Shown: positions 1 to 5,794 of the stretch, in pieces
How the letters are laid out: every line of letters starts with the position of its first letter
How positions within the stretch are numbered: the first letter of the stretch is position 1
NCBI GenBank assembly: GCA_030263275.1
Contig: SZOR01000172.1
Span: 1 to 5,794, forward strand
Source of the DNA: DSNY01 sp016861185
GTDB lineage: Bacteria > Pseudomonadota > Gammaproteobacteria > Burkholderiales > Burkholderiaceae_F
Direction: 5' to 3'
Length of the DNA: 5,794 bases
The notes under the pieces: model-generated
Told to the model about the DNA's origin: nothing
The model's database searches: none
What the model saw: the letters and a program-made list of their open reading frames with translations, nothing else
Program-made: the position numbers and the translations under genes

Positions 1-312
1 GTTGGTCGGTTCCTCGAGCCGCGCGCGCGCGCGCGTGGCGACGCCGAGCGGCTCGCCGGCGAGCAGCGCTTCGAGATCGACGACCTCGTTGACCTCGATC
101 CCTGCGCGCGAAAGCATCTGCGTAGGCATGCCGGCGAACACCGTTTCACCCTGCCGCTCGTTCGCCGGGTTTTTCCCCGCCCGCATCTGCGCGAGCGCCT
201 GTTCTTCGCGGCTCGCCGCCTCGACGCGAATGCGGCGCGCGCGCTGCACCGCCCAGACCAGCACGATCAGGAAAAGAAAAACCAGCGAACCGATGAACAG
301 GATGTCGAGCAT
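1..312 (-). CDS. Small membrane-anchored protein, N-terminal part (function unknown)
   Basis: The minus strand is open from an ATG at 312-310 to the window edge, giving 104 visible residues and no stop, so the 3' end is missing. Residues 4-22 are a strongly hydrophobic segment (ILFIGSLVFLFLIVLVWAV), followed at once by a basic cluster (RARRIR, 24-29). By the positive-inside rule this predicts a short N-terminus outside and a cytoplasmic body. Residues 31-45 are charged and probably helical, followed by a soluble part with EVNEVVDLEALLAGE near residues 75-90. An in-frame GTG at 315-313 is an alternative start and fits the GGGAG motif at 330-326 slightly better. I do not recognise the family. 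It is transcribed divergently from pelA, so membership of the pel operon is not implied. The gene is probably real, because the membrane helix plus basic flank is coherent and codon use matches the neighbours. Confidence 0.6.
   Translation of the reverse strand, partial: MLDILFIGSLVFLFLIVLVWAVQRARRIRVEAASREEQALAQMRAGKNPANERQGETVFAGMPTQMLSRAGIEVNEVVDLEALLAGEPLGVATRARARLEEPTN
21..35. repeat. Alternating GC dinucleotide tract
   Basis: Fifteen bases of uninterrupted alternating G and C lie inside the minus-strand membrane-protein gene and encode an alternating Arg-Ala stretch (TRARARARLE). Such tracts can slip in replication or sequencing and can adopt Z-DNA. A two-base slip would frameshift the gene. 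Confidence 0.6.
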
Positions 313-325
313 CACGCGCCTGCGC

Positions 326-330
326 TCCCG
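326..330 (-). promoter_or_regulatory. Candidate ribosome binding site for the minus-strand membrane protein
   Basis: Read on the minus strand this is GGGAG. It lies 10 bases before the GTG at 315 and 13 before the ATG at 312. The spacing mildly favours GTG. The surrounding sequence is G-rich, so a chance match is possible. Confidence 0.3.
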
Positions 331-355
331 CCCCGAACGAGGGGACGCGATTGTG

Positions 356-589
356 TCAGACCGGCCCCGCCGACGGCAGGCCCCGCTCGCGCGGGGCCCG
401 CCAGCCGGGCGCCGCGGACAGGAGCGGCGCCAGCAGCCACGGCGCGTTCGATCCGCCGCCGTTGCCGCCGGTCGCGAGCGGCGTACTTCCGCGGCCCGTG
501 AGCCGAATCAAGGTCGTTCCGGGATCGCTGTCATCGCTCAGCGTCGCGATGCGCAGCGCACGACTCGATCGGAGCAGCCTCCTGGACAT
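356..589 (-). pseudogene. Possible remnant or small ORF: tail of a choice-of-anchor D type surface protein
   Basis: A minus-strand frame of 77 residues starts at ATG 589-587, with GAGG five bases upstream, and ends at TGA 358-356. Residues 12-34 (ALRIATLSDD followed by SDPGTTLIRLTGR) resemble the repeated ASH/choice-of-anchor D motif, whose typical form is an L-x-I-x-S-x-D-P-D strand ending in L-x-G-x-G. They are followed by a glycine-rich linker (TGGNGGGSN), a short hydrophobic stretch (APWLLAPLLSAAP) and a basic end (WRAPRERG). That order recalls C-terminal glycine-linker/membrane/arginine sorting tails of secreted proteins. No long upstream frame supplies the rest of such a protein: the same frame meets a stop at 667-665. 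It may therefore be a decayed 3' fragment, a genuine small protein, or a chance resemblance in GC-rich DNA. The family assignment is inference from motif memory. Confidence 0.3.
379..398. repeat. Perfect GC-rich hairpin, 8-bp stem, 4-base loop
   Basis: GGCCCCGC (379-386) pairs perfectly with GCGGGGCC (391-398) around a TCGC loop. There is no T run on either side, so it is not a standard intrinsic terminator. It lies inside the 3' end of the small minus-strand frame. Confidence 0.55.
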
Positions 590-610
590 CTCGAACCTCG
601 ACCGACGGGT

Positions 611-633
611 GCCGGGAGCCCGATTCTCCCGGC
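611..633. repeat. Perfect hairpin, 8-bp stem, 7-base loop
   Basis: GCCGGGAG (611-618) is the exact reverse complement of CTCCCGGC (626-633). A GC-rich stretch follows on the right, with no T tract. Confidence 0.5.
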
Positions 634-773
634 CGCGGGCCGGACCCGCGATCCGCTTTACGGGCTAACCGCAGGCGATGGGCCGATGGCGAAAGTGCGA
701 ATCGAAACGCCGAGTTGAGCCGCTTTCGCTCGGCAAACCGCGGGTTCACCCCGAGCACTGCGAGTCTTGCGCG

Positions 774-799
774 CCCGAACCCGGCATACCCGGTTCGGG
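774..799. repeat. Hairpin upstream of pelA, 8-bp stem, 10-base loop
   Basis: CCCGAACC (774-781) pairs exactly with GGTTCGGG (792-799). It lies 115-140 bases before the proposed pelA start, in the expected promoter/leader region. It could be an operator-like dyad or a leader stem, but I recognise no specific regulator's site. Confidence 0.45.
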
Positions 800-899
800 T
801 CCCGCATTTCGGCCGACTACGGCGCGAGCAAGTGCTTAGCATCGCGCGCGTGTGCTCGGATCCCAAAGGGCACGCCGCATGGGCGCACGCCATCGCCCC

Positions 900-904
900 A
901 AGGA
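900..904 (+). promoter_or_regulatory. Ribosome binding site that decides the pelA TTG start
   Basis: AAGGA lies nine bases before the TTG at 914. This is good Shine-Dalgarno spacing, and the codons after TTG encode a classic signal peptide. The open frame extends upstream to a TTG at 767, but the added ~49 residues are basic and low in order and would bury the signal peptide. Confidence 0.65.
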
Positions 905-913
905 CCCACCGAC

Positions 914-3721
914 TTGCCTGCCAAGCCGATCTGCGCGCTGCTCAGCGTGCTCGCGTTGCTCGCGACTTCGCTCGCGGCGGCGGACGAGTCTTCCCCCGGA
1001 CTTGATCCGGGGTTCGCGCTGTTCTACGGACCGAATCCGCCGCTGGCCGAGCTGCAGGCGTTCGACCGCGTCGTGCTCGAACCGGAGCACGCGCCCGAGC
1101 CCGCGCGGCTGCCGCGGCATACGCGCTGGTACGCGTACGTCAGCGTCGTCGAGGCGGCGCCGTCGCGCGCCTGGCTGCGCGACGTGCCATCGGCCTGGCT
1201 GCGGGGCGACAACCCGGCCTGGGGCAGCCGGCTGATCGACCAGTCCGCACCCGGCTGGATCGAGTTCTTCGAGCAACGCGTGATCGCGCCGCTGTGGCGG
1301 CAAGGCTGGCGCGGCTTTTTCCTCGACACGCTCGACTCGTACCACCTGTACGCGAGAACGCCGGAGGCGCGGCGCGCGCAGGAGGACGCGCTGGTCGCCC
1401 TGATTGAGCGGCTGCACGCGCGCTTTCCCGGCATCGAACTGGTGTTCAACCGCGGGTTCGAGATCCTGCCGCGGCTGCGCGGCAAGGTCGCCGCGGTCGC
1501 CGCGGAGTCGCTGTACCGAAGCTGGGACCGCGCCACGCACACGTACCGCGACGTGCCGGCGGCCGACCGCGACTGGCTGCTCGCGCAGCTCGCGCGCGTG
1601 CGCGACGAGCAGCGCGTGCCGATCGTCGTGATCGACTACGCGCCGTTGGCGGACCGCGCCGGCGCGCGCGCCACGGCCGCGCGCATCCGCGCCGCGGGCT
1701 TCGTCCCGTGGGTCGCCACGGGTCAACACGACGCGCTCGGCGTGGGCGACTTCGAAGTGCAGCCGCGCCGCATCGCGCTGGTCACCGACCGGCCCGAAGG
1801 CGCCGATTTCATGCAGGCGACCGCGTTCCGCTATCTCGCGGCGCCGCTCGGTTACCTCGGCTACACGATCGAGCCGCTCGACGTGAAAGGCCCGCTGCCC
1901 GAATCGCTTGCCGACGGCCGCTACGCCGCAATCGTCGCGTGGTTCTCGCAGCCGGTGAGGAGCCTGAACCCGCGCTTTTCGGCGTGGTTGAAGCGGCAAC
2001 TGGACGCGGGACTCAAGCTCGTGCTGCTGAACCAGCCCGGGCTCGATCCCCAGTCCGCGCTGATGCGCGAGCTGGGCTTCGATCCGGTCAAGCCGCCGAA
2101 CGGAAGGCTCAAGATCGCGATCGCGGATCCGCTGGTCGGCTTCGAAACCGCGCCGCCACTGGCCGCTGCCGATGTCGCACCGCTCGCCCGCCCGGCCGGC
2201 ACGTCGCTGCTGCGGCTCGCCGCGGCCGACGGCACGACGATCGACGCGGTCGGTCTCGCGCCCTGGGGCGGCCATGCGTTCGCGCCGTACGCCTTCGTCG
2301 AGGGCACGCTCGACGCCGGTGCGCGCTGGGTGATCGATCCGATCGAGTTTCTGCGCCGCGCCCTCGGCGCGCCGGACTTCCCGGTGCCCGACGTCACGAC
2401 CGAAGCCGGGCGCCGGCTCCTGCTCGTGCACATCGACGGCGACGGTTTTCCTTCGCGCGCTGAAGTGCCCGGCTCGCCCTTCGCACCCGAGCTGCTGCTG
2501 CGCGAGGTGCTTGCGCGCTACCGCATCCCGCACACGGTGTCGGTGATCCAGGGCGAGATCGCCGGCAGCGGCATGTTCCGCGAGTTGACGCCCGCGCTCG
2601 AAGACATCGCGCGCCGCATCTTCGCGCTGCCGCACGTCGAAATCGCGAGCCATTCGTACTCGCATCCGTTCTACTGGCGCGCGCTGGCCAAGGCGCAGCG
2701 CGGCGCGGGTTACGAAGGCCGTGCGCTGAACCTCGTGCTGCCGGGCTACACGTTCGACCTGCAGGCGGAGATCCCCGGCTCGGCTGCGTACATCGACGCG
2801 CGGCTCGCGCCGCCCGGCAAGAGGACGCGTGTGTTCCTGTGGACCGGCGACACCGTGCCGACCGCCGAGGCGGTCGAGACGGCCGACCGCGCCGGGCTGC
2901 TCAACATGAACGGCGGCGACACGCTGATCACGCGCAGCGCGCCGTCGCTGACCCAGGTCGCGGGACTGGGTCTTCGCCGCGGCACGGGCTTCCAGGTGTT
3001 CGCGCCGAACCAGAACGAGAACGTCTACACGAACAACTGGACCGGCCCGTACTACGGCTACCGGCGCGCGATCGAGACTTTCGAGCTGACCGAGACGCCG
3101 CGCCGGCTGAAGCCGATCAACGTCTACTACCACGCGTATTCGGCATCCAAGCAGGCCTCGCTCGCCGCACTCCACCACGTCTACGGCTGGGCGCTCGCGC
3201 AGCCGGTCGTACCGGTGTACGCGTCGGACTACATCCGCAAGGTGCTCGATTTCGAATCGCTCGCGATCGCGCGCGATCTGCGCGCTGCCCAGCCGACCTG
3301 GCGCGTGCGCGGCGCGGGCGAGCTGCGGACGCTGCGTCTGCCCGCGGATGCGTCGGTCGCGCTCGCCGCGAGCCGAAACGTCGCCGGCGTGCGGCCCGGG
3401 CCCGGCGGCCGCTACGTGCACCTGACCGCCGCCGACGCGACCGTCGTGCTCGCGGCCGAAGCAACGCCGCCGGTTCACGTGTTCGACGCGGGCGGCTGGA
3501 TCGGCGACTTCCACCGCGACGCTTCCGGCATTCGCTTCGCGCTGTCCTCGTACTACCGACCCGAATTCACGCTCGCGCACGCGCAAGGCTGTCGCGTGCG
3601 CGTCAACGAACGCGACCTTCGACCGGCCGCCGCCGCGGCCGGACTTCTCCACTATGAGCTTGCTCGTCACGACGCCGCCCAGGCGCCGACTCAGTCCCTG
3701 GTGGACGTCCGCTGCCGCTAG
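914..3721 (+). CDS. pelA: PelA: Pel polysaccharide glycoside hydrolase / deacetylase
   Basis: This is the periplasmic bifunctional enzyme of Pel exopolysaccharide (GalNAc/GalN-rich) synthesis. It partly deacetylates the polymer during export and can also cleave it. From the TTG start it is 935 residues; Pseudomonas PelA is about 948. Domains in order: signal peptide 1-23 (K4, hydrophobic core, LAAA/D); GH114-like (GH166) barrel ~35-275, with FFLDTLD (D138) and AAES (E198) at the expected acidic positions; an alpha/beta segment ~285-480; a CE18 polysaccharide deacetylase ~500-780, with the metal/catalytic motif HIDGDG (D508, D510), HSYSH (H580, H584) and a conserved glutamate near E619; and a C-terminal beta-rich region ~795-935. 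All key deacetylase residues are present, so the enzyme looks functional. A palindromic repeat (994-1012) is translated just after the signal peptide. The next gene starts inside its 3' end, as in a coupled operon. Family membership is very secure; the TTG start is likely. Confidence 0.93.
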   Translation: MPAKPICALLSVLALLATSLAAADESSPGLDPGFALFYGPNPPLAELQAFDRVVLEPEHAPEPARLPRHTRWYAYVSVVEAAPSRAWLRDVPSAWLRGDNPAWGSRLIDQSAPGWIEFFEQRVIAPLWRQGWRGFFLDTLDSYHLYARTPEARRAQEDALVALIERLHARFPGIELVFNRGFEILPRLRGKVAAVAAESLYRSWDRATHTYRDVPAADRDWLLAQLARVRDEQRVPIVVIDYAPLADRAGARATAARIRAAGFVPWVATGQHDALGVGDFEVQPRRIALVTDRPEGADFMQATAFRYLAAPLGYLGYTIEPLDVKGPLPESLADGRYAAIVAWFSQPVRSLNPRFSAWLKRQLDAGLKLVLLNQPGLDPQSALMRELGFDPVKPPNGRLKIAIADPLVGFETAPPLAAADVAPLARPAGTSLLRLAAADGTTIDAVGLAPWGGHAFAPYAFVEGTLDAGARWVIDPIEFLRRALGAPDFPVPDVTTEAGRRLLLVHIDGDGFPSRAEVPGSPFAPELLLREVLARYRIPHTVSVIQGEIAGSGMFRELTPALEDIARRIFALPHVEIASHSYSHPFYWRALAKAQRGAGYEGRALNLVLPGYTFDLQAEIPGSAAYIDARLAPPGKRTRVFLWTGDTVPTAEAVETADRAGLLNMNGGDTLITRSAPSLTQVAGLGLRRGTGFQVFAPNQNENVYTNNWTGPYYGYRRAIETFELTETPRRLKPINVYYHAYSASKQASLAALHHVYGWALAQPVVPVYASDYIRKVLDFESLAIARDLRAAQPTWRVRGAGELRTLRLPADASVALAASRNVAGVRPGPGGRYVHLTAADATVVLAAEATPPVHVFDAGGWIGDFHRDASGIRFALSSYYRPEFTLAHAQGCRVRVNERDLRPAAAAAGLLHYELARHDAAQAPTQSLVDVRCR
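994..1012. repeat. Interspersed palindromic repeat inside pelA
   Basis: CCCCGGA (994-1000) and TCCGGGG (1006-1012) flank a five-base loop CTTGA. This matches a short palindrome (CCCCGGACTTGATCCGGGG) that I remember as scattered in many copies through proteobacterial genomes. Here it is in frame and encodes SPGLDPG at PelA residues 27-33, between the signal peptide cleavage region and the hydrolase domain, where an insert would be tolerated. Repeat identity is from memory; the palindrome itself is directly visible. Confidence 0.6.
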
Positions 3722-5794
3722 GGACCGTCAGCGCCTGATCCCGCCGTGGATGGCGGTCGGGCTCGGCCTGCTCGTCGCCGGCGGACTGGCGTTGACGTTT
3801 CCGTACCAGAGCCTGGAGAGCCGCATCGCGCGCGAGACGCGCACGGTCGATCCGCTGCGCATCGAGTACCTGCGGTTGTGGCTGCGCGTGCGTCCCGAGG
3901 AGCACGGGCTGCGCATGCTGCTCGCGCGGCAGCTTGCGGAGATCGGCGACTACGCCGGCGCGCGCGCCGAACTGCGCGCGCTGCCGCGCGACGCCGACCC
4001 GCAGGCGGCCGCCCGCATGGCGCTGCTCGAAGTCGACATCGGCCTGCGCGAAGCCTACGCGCTCGCGCACGACGATGCGCGCCGCGAACGGCTGCTCGGC
4101 GAACTGCGCGCGCAGCTCGACGCAATGACGCGGACCGCGTGGCCGGCGTCGATGGAGGTCGAACTGGCCGAGCGCGCCGCGCAGGCCGGCGCGTTCGATG
4201 CCGCGGCCTTCTGGCACGAACGGCTGCTCGCGCGCGATGCGCAGCTTTCGGCCAATGCGTGGGAGGCGGCCGCGCGCCGCATGGCAGCGCTCGGCGCATC
4301 CGAACTCGCCGCTCGCCTGTACTTCCGCGCGCAGTCGGTCGCGACCCGGCGCGACGAAAAGCGGCGCCTGTTCGTCGCCGCGCTGCGCACGCTCGAAGGC
4401 GCGGGCCTGTACGACGCGGCGCTCGCCGCCGCCGAGGTCCAGCTCGGCGTGCTCGGCAACGACACCGCGACGCTCGAATTCCTGACGCGCTTTGCGCTCG
4501 CGGCCAACCGGCCCGATGTCGCGCAGCGCTACGCGACGCGGCTGCTGCGACTGTCGCTGGCCCCGGCCGCGATCGCGGCCTGGCAGGCGCGCTTCGCCGC
4601 GCCGGTGCCGCCGGAGTGGATCGCCCTTGTCGACGAGCCGCGGCTCGTGCGGGCCCAGGCGGACAGCGCCCAACCCGACGACCGGCTGCCCGAACCGAAG
4701 CTGCCGTTCGACGACCGCATCTACACGCTGAGCTACGAAGTCTTCCTCGCGAACCGCAACCTGAAGGATGCGCTCGCGGTCGCGCAGTCGGCCGTACGGC
4801 AGGCGCCGAAGAACACGAAGTGGCGGCTGCGGCTCGCCCAGGTGGCGGACTGGTCGGGCAACGCCGCGCTCGCGCTCGAGCAGTGGCACGCGTACGCGCG
4901 CCTGACCGACGACGCGGCGGCTTGGCGCGAAGTGCTCGCGCGCGCGCCGCAGGTGTTCGACTACACGCGCTGGACCGAGGCGTTGGAGCGCGAGCTGCGC
5001 CGGCAGCCGGACGACCCTTCGACAGGCTCGGGGCAGGCTCTCGAGACGCTGCGCAAGCTGGTGCTGGCGCACGAGCTGCTGGGCGAGCCGGAACGCGCGA
5101 TCGCGCTGCTACGGCGACACGAGCGCGGACCGCACCGGCGCGCGGTGCTGGACCTGAAAGACGTGGATGCCGTTTTCATCGGCACGCCGTGCGATTTGCA
5201 TGCCGAGATGGCGGCCGCGTGCCTCGAAGCTGGCAAGTACGTGTATTGTGAGAAGCCGCTTGCGATTACCGCTGAGGGAGTCGGCCGGGTGCTACAGGCG
5301 GCACGGCGATCCAGGGCTTTTCTCCAGATTGGCCAGCAATTGCGTTATTTTCCATCGATGCGGGAAGCGATTCGCCAGATCCACGAGGGCATCGCCGGCA
5401 AGACTTATATCATCAAGGCGCACCGCCACGGGGGACGCAGCCGGCCGCGTGGCAGCGACGCGCCGGCAGCGCGGCAGGCGGTTCGCACTGCCTGGTACGC
5501 CGACGTAAAGCGCTCTGGTGACTTGATCGTCGAAAATGCGGTCCACAACATCGACGCATGCAATTGGATCGCAAACAGCCGGCCCGTTAGTGCGTACGGG
5601 CACGGCAAGAAATACTTTCCTCAGCCGGTTCCGCCGGGCAAGGTGATGATGGATGGTTTCAGTGTGGAATACATCTATGAGAACGACATGCACTGCGACT
5701 ACAGCCAGATCAGCTTTCATCCCCGTCATCTGAAGACACTTCCAAGCGGAATGTGGTACACCGTGTTCGGAGAAAAGGGCAGCGTGTACCTGAC
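3654..5794 (+). CDS. pelB: PelB N-terminal TPR region fused in frame to a Gfo/Idh/MocA oxidoreductase (partial at right edge)
   Basis: The frame is open from ATG 3654 to the window end: 713 residues, no stop seen. Residues 1-31 are basic and cytosolic, 32-49 form a membrane helix (WMAVGLGLLVAGGLALTF), and ~60-490 are helical TPR-type repeats (DPLRIEYLRLWLRVRP, LLARQLAEIGDYAGARAEL, LANRNLKDALAVAQSAVRQAP, LAHELLGEPERAIALLRRH). That layout and the position right after pelA identify PelB, the Pel export scaffold, normally ~1200 residues ending in an outer-membrane beta-barrel. After residue ~490 the TPRs stop and an oxidoreductase begins (see 5145-5794), so the remaining TPRs and barrel are absent. 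The start overlaps pelA by 68 bases. No strong ribosome binding site is seen; ATG 3750 is an alternative but would cut the basic N-terminus. PelB assignment for the first 490 residues is good; whether the whole is one natural protein is doubtful. Confidence 0.75.
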   Translation, partial: MSLLVTTPPRRRLSPWWTSAAARDRQRLIPPWMAVGLGLLVAGGLALTFPYQSLESRIARETRTVDPLRIEYLRLWLRVRPEEHGLRMLLARQLAEIGDYAGARAELRALPRDADPQAAARMALLEVDIGLREAYALAHDDARRERLLGELRAQLDAMTRTAWPASMEVELAERAAQAGAFDAAAFWHERLLARDAQLSANAWEAAARRMAALGASELAARLYFRAQSVATRRDEKRRLFVAALRTLEGAGLYDAALAAAEVQLGVLGNDTATLEFLTRFALAANRPDVAQRYATRLLRLSLAPAAIAAWQARFAAPVPPEWIALVDEPRLVRAQADSAQPDDRLPEPKLPFDDRIYTLSYEVFLANRNLKDALAVAQSAVRQAPKNTKWRLRLAQVADWSGNAALALEQWHAYARLTDDAAAWREVLARAPQVFDYTRWTEALERELRRQPDDPSTGSGQALETLRKLVLAHELLGEPERAIALLRRHERGPHRRAVLDLKDVDAVFIGTPCDLHAEMAAACLEAGKYVYCEKPLAITAEGVGRVLQAARRSRAFLQIGQQLRYFPSMREAIRQIHEGIAGKTYIIKAHRHGGRSRPRGSDAPAARQAVRTAWYADVKRSGDLIVENAVHNIDACNWIANSRPVSAYGHGKKYFPQPVPPGKVMMDGFSVEYIYENDMHCDYSQISFHPRHLKTLPSGMWYTVFGEKGSVYL
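5013..5042. repeat. Interspersed 'PSTGSGQA' repeat inside the PelB TPR region
   Basis: CCCTTCGACAGGCTCGGGGC (5015-5034) and the flanking bases match a short repeat I remember as widespread in bacterial genomes (CCCTTCGACAGGCTCAGGGC and variants). Translated on the plus strand it gives DPSTGSGQAL (residues 454-463). The opposite strand gives the equally characteristic ACPEPVEG. It sits between TPR helices, after a Gln-Pro-Asp turn, so it may be a tolerated linker insertion. It ends about 70-110 bases before the fusion junction. Confidence 0.7.
5145..5794 (+). other. Gfo/Idh/MocA-type oxidoreductase segment lacking its N-terminal nucleotide-binding motif
   Basis: Residues ~498-713 of the fused frame begin at VLDLKDVDAVFIGTP, a typical fifth-strand region of the Rossmann domain. 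The family signature CEKPLA follows (E533, K534, P535), and then the catalytic-domain motif KRSGD...ENAVHNIDACNW (H631, D634). The family oxidises or epimerises sugars or inositols with NAD(P). Its wording resembles Acidobacteria/Planctomycetes-type members (inference). The GxGxxG motif and first ~70 residues of such enzymes are missing because the PelB TPRs stand in their place, so cofactor binding should be impaired in this form. Codons such as TTG, ATT, TTT, CTA and AAA become frequent here, and GC drops (45% in 5641-5700 against 78% in 4861-4920). The segment is partial at the right edge. Confidence 0.75.

Larger units (their letters stand above)
313..913. other. Divergent intergenic region between the membrane-protein gene and pelA
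   Basis: About 600 bases separate the two divergent starts. I see no tRNA, rRNA or CRISPR units and no convincing sigma-70 promoter. The best hexamer for the minus gene is CACAAT (355-350 read on minus), without a good -35 partner. The region holds three perfect hairpins (379-398, 611-633, 774-799) and a small minus-strand frame (356-589) resembling a surface-protein tail. None of the hairpins is followed by a T tract, so they are not obvious intrinsic terminators. The pelA promoter is presumably here but I could not place it. Confidence 0.6.

Noticed and set aside
379..398. Hairpin as intrinsic terminator
   Set aside because: The stem is perfect, but no T tract follows on either strand.
2..718. 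Plus-strand open frame across the left end and the gap
   Set aside because: It has Ser/Arg-rich composition without domains and overlaps the more convincing minus-strand membrane protein.
531..893. Minus-strand 120-codon frame in the gap
   Set aside because: Composition is random-like, with no domain or signal. I tested whether it might supply the missing upstream part of the anchor-like tail by frameshift and saw no ASH-type motif in it.
836..3670. Very long minus-strand open frame opposite pelA (944 codons)
   Set aside because: It is the antisense shadow of a GC-rich gene. The product is Arg/Val/Gly-rich and low in order with no recognisable domain, while the plus strand encodes a full PelA.
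3603..5072. Long minus-strand open frame opposite pelB, and plus-strand frame 3746-5251
   Set aside because: Both are Arg/Ala-rich shadows caused by high GC at third positions. The frame starting at 3654 gives the coherent membrane helix and TPR protein.
5167..5508. Separate small plus-strand gene within the oxidoreductase segment
   Set aside because: It is in a different frame from the conserved EKP and HNxD motifs, and its product is Ser/Arg-rich without features.

Overview
The window looks like a high-GC proteobacterium, most likely a betaproteobacterium such as a Burkholderiales-type lineage. This rests on very strong C/G-ending codon use, a PelA of almost the family's usual length, and two short palindromic repeats of kinds I remember from proteobacterial genomes. 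The taxonomic call is inference. The last ~650 bases are clearly less GC-rich and read like a different genome or an acquired piece.

Layout. Bases 1-312 hold the start of a small membrane protein on the minus strand that runs off the left edge. Bases 313-913 form a ~600-base divergent gap. It contains perfect GC-rich hairpins and, on the minus strand, a short open frame that resembles the tail of a cell-surface 'choice-of-anchor D' protein. Bases 914-3721 encode PelA, the periplasmic hydrolase/deacetylase of Pel exopolysaccharide biosynthesis, probably starting at a TTG codon with a good ribosome binding site. At 3654, overlapping the end of pelA by 68 bases, a second plus-strand frame starts and stays open to the right edge. 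It begins as PelB (inner-membrane anchor plus TPR helices, the Pel export scaffold). Instead of continuing to the PelB outer-membrane barrel, it passes in frame at about 5109-5150 into the middle of a Gfo/Idh/MocA-family oxidoreductase that lacks its N-terminal dinucleotide-binding motif.

How the parts work together. pelA followed by pelB is the normal beginning of a pel operon (pelABCDEFG). PelA deacetylates and trims the GalNAc-rich polymer in the periplasm, and PelB guides it to and through the outer membrane. The abrupt PelB-oxidoreductase join is the most unusual thing here. It could be a real deletion/fusion, but the composition change and an interspersed repeat about 70-110 bases upstream make a chimeric assembly or a recombination event the leading explanations. 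Two interspersed palindromic repeats lie in frame inside coding sequence, one just after the PelA signal peptide and one in the PelB TPR region, and both are translated as short Gly/Pro/Ser-rich inserts.
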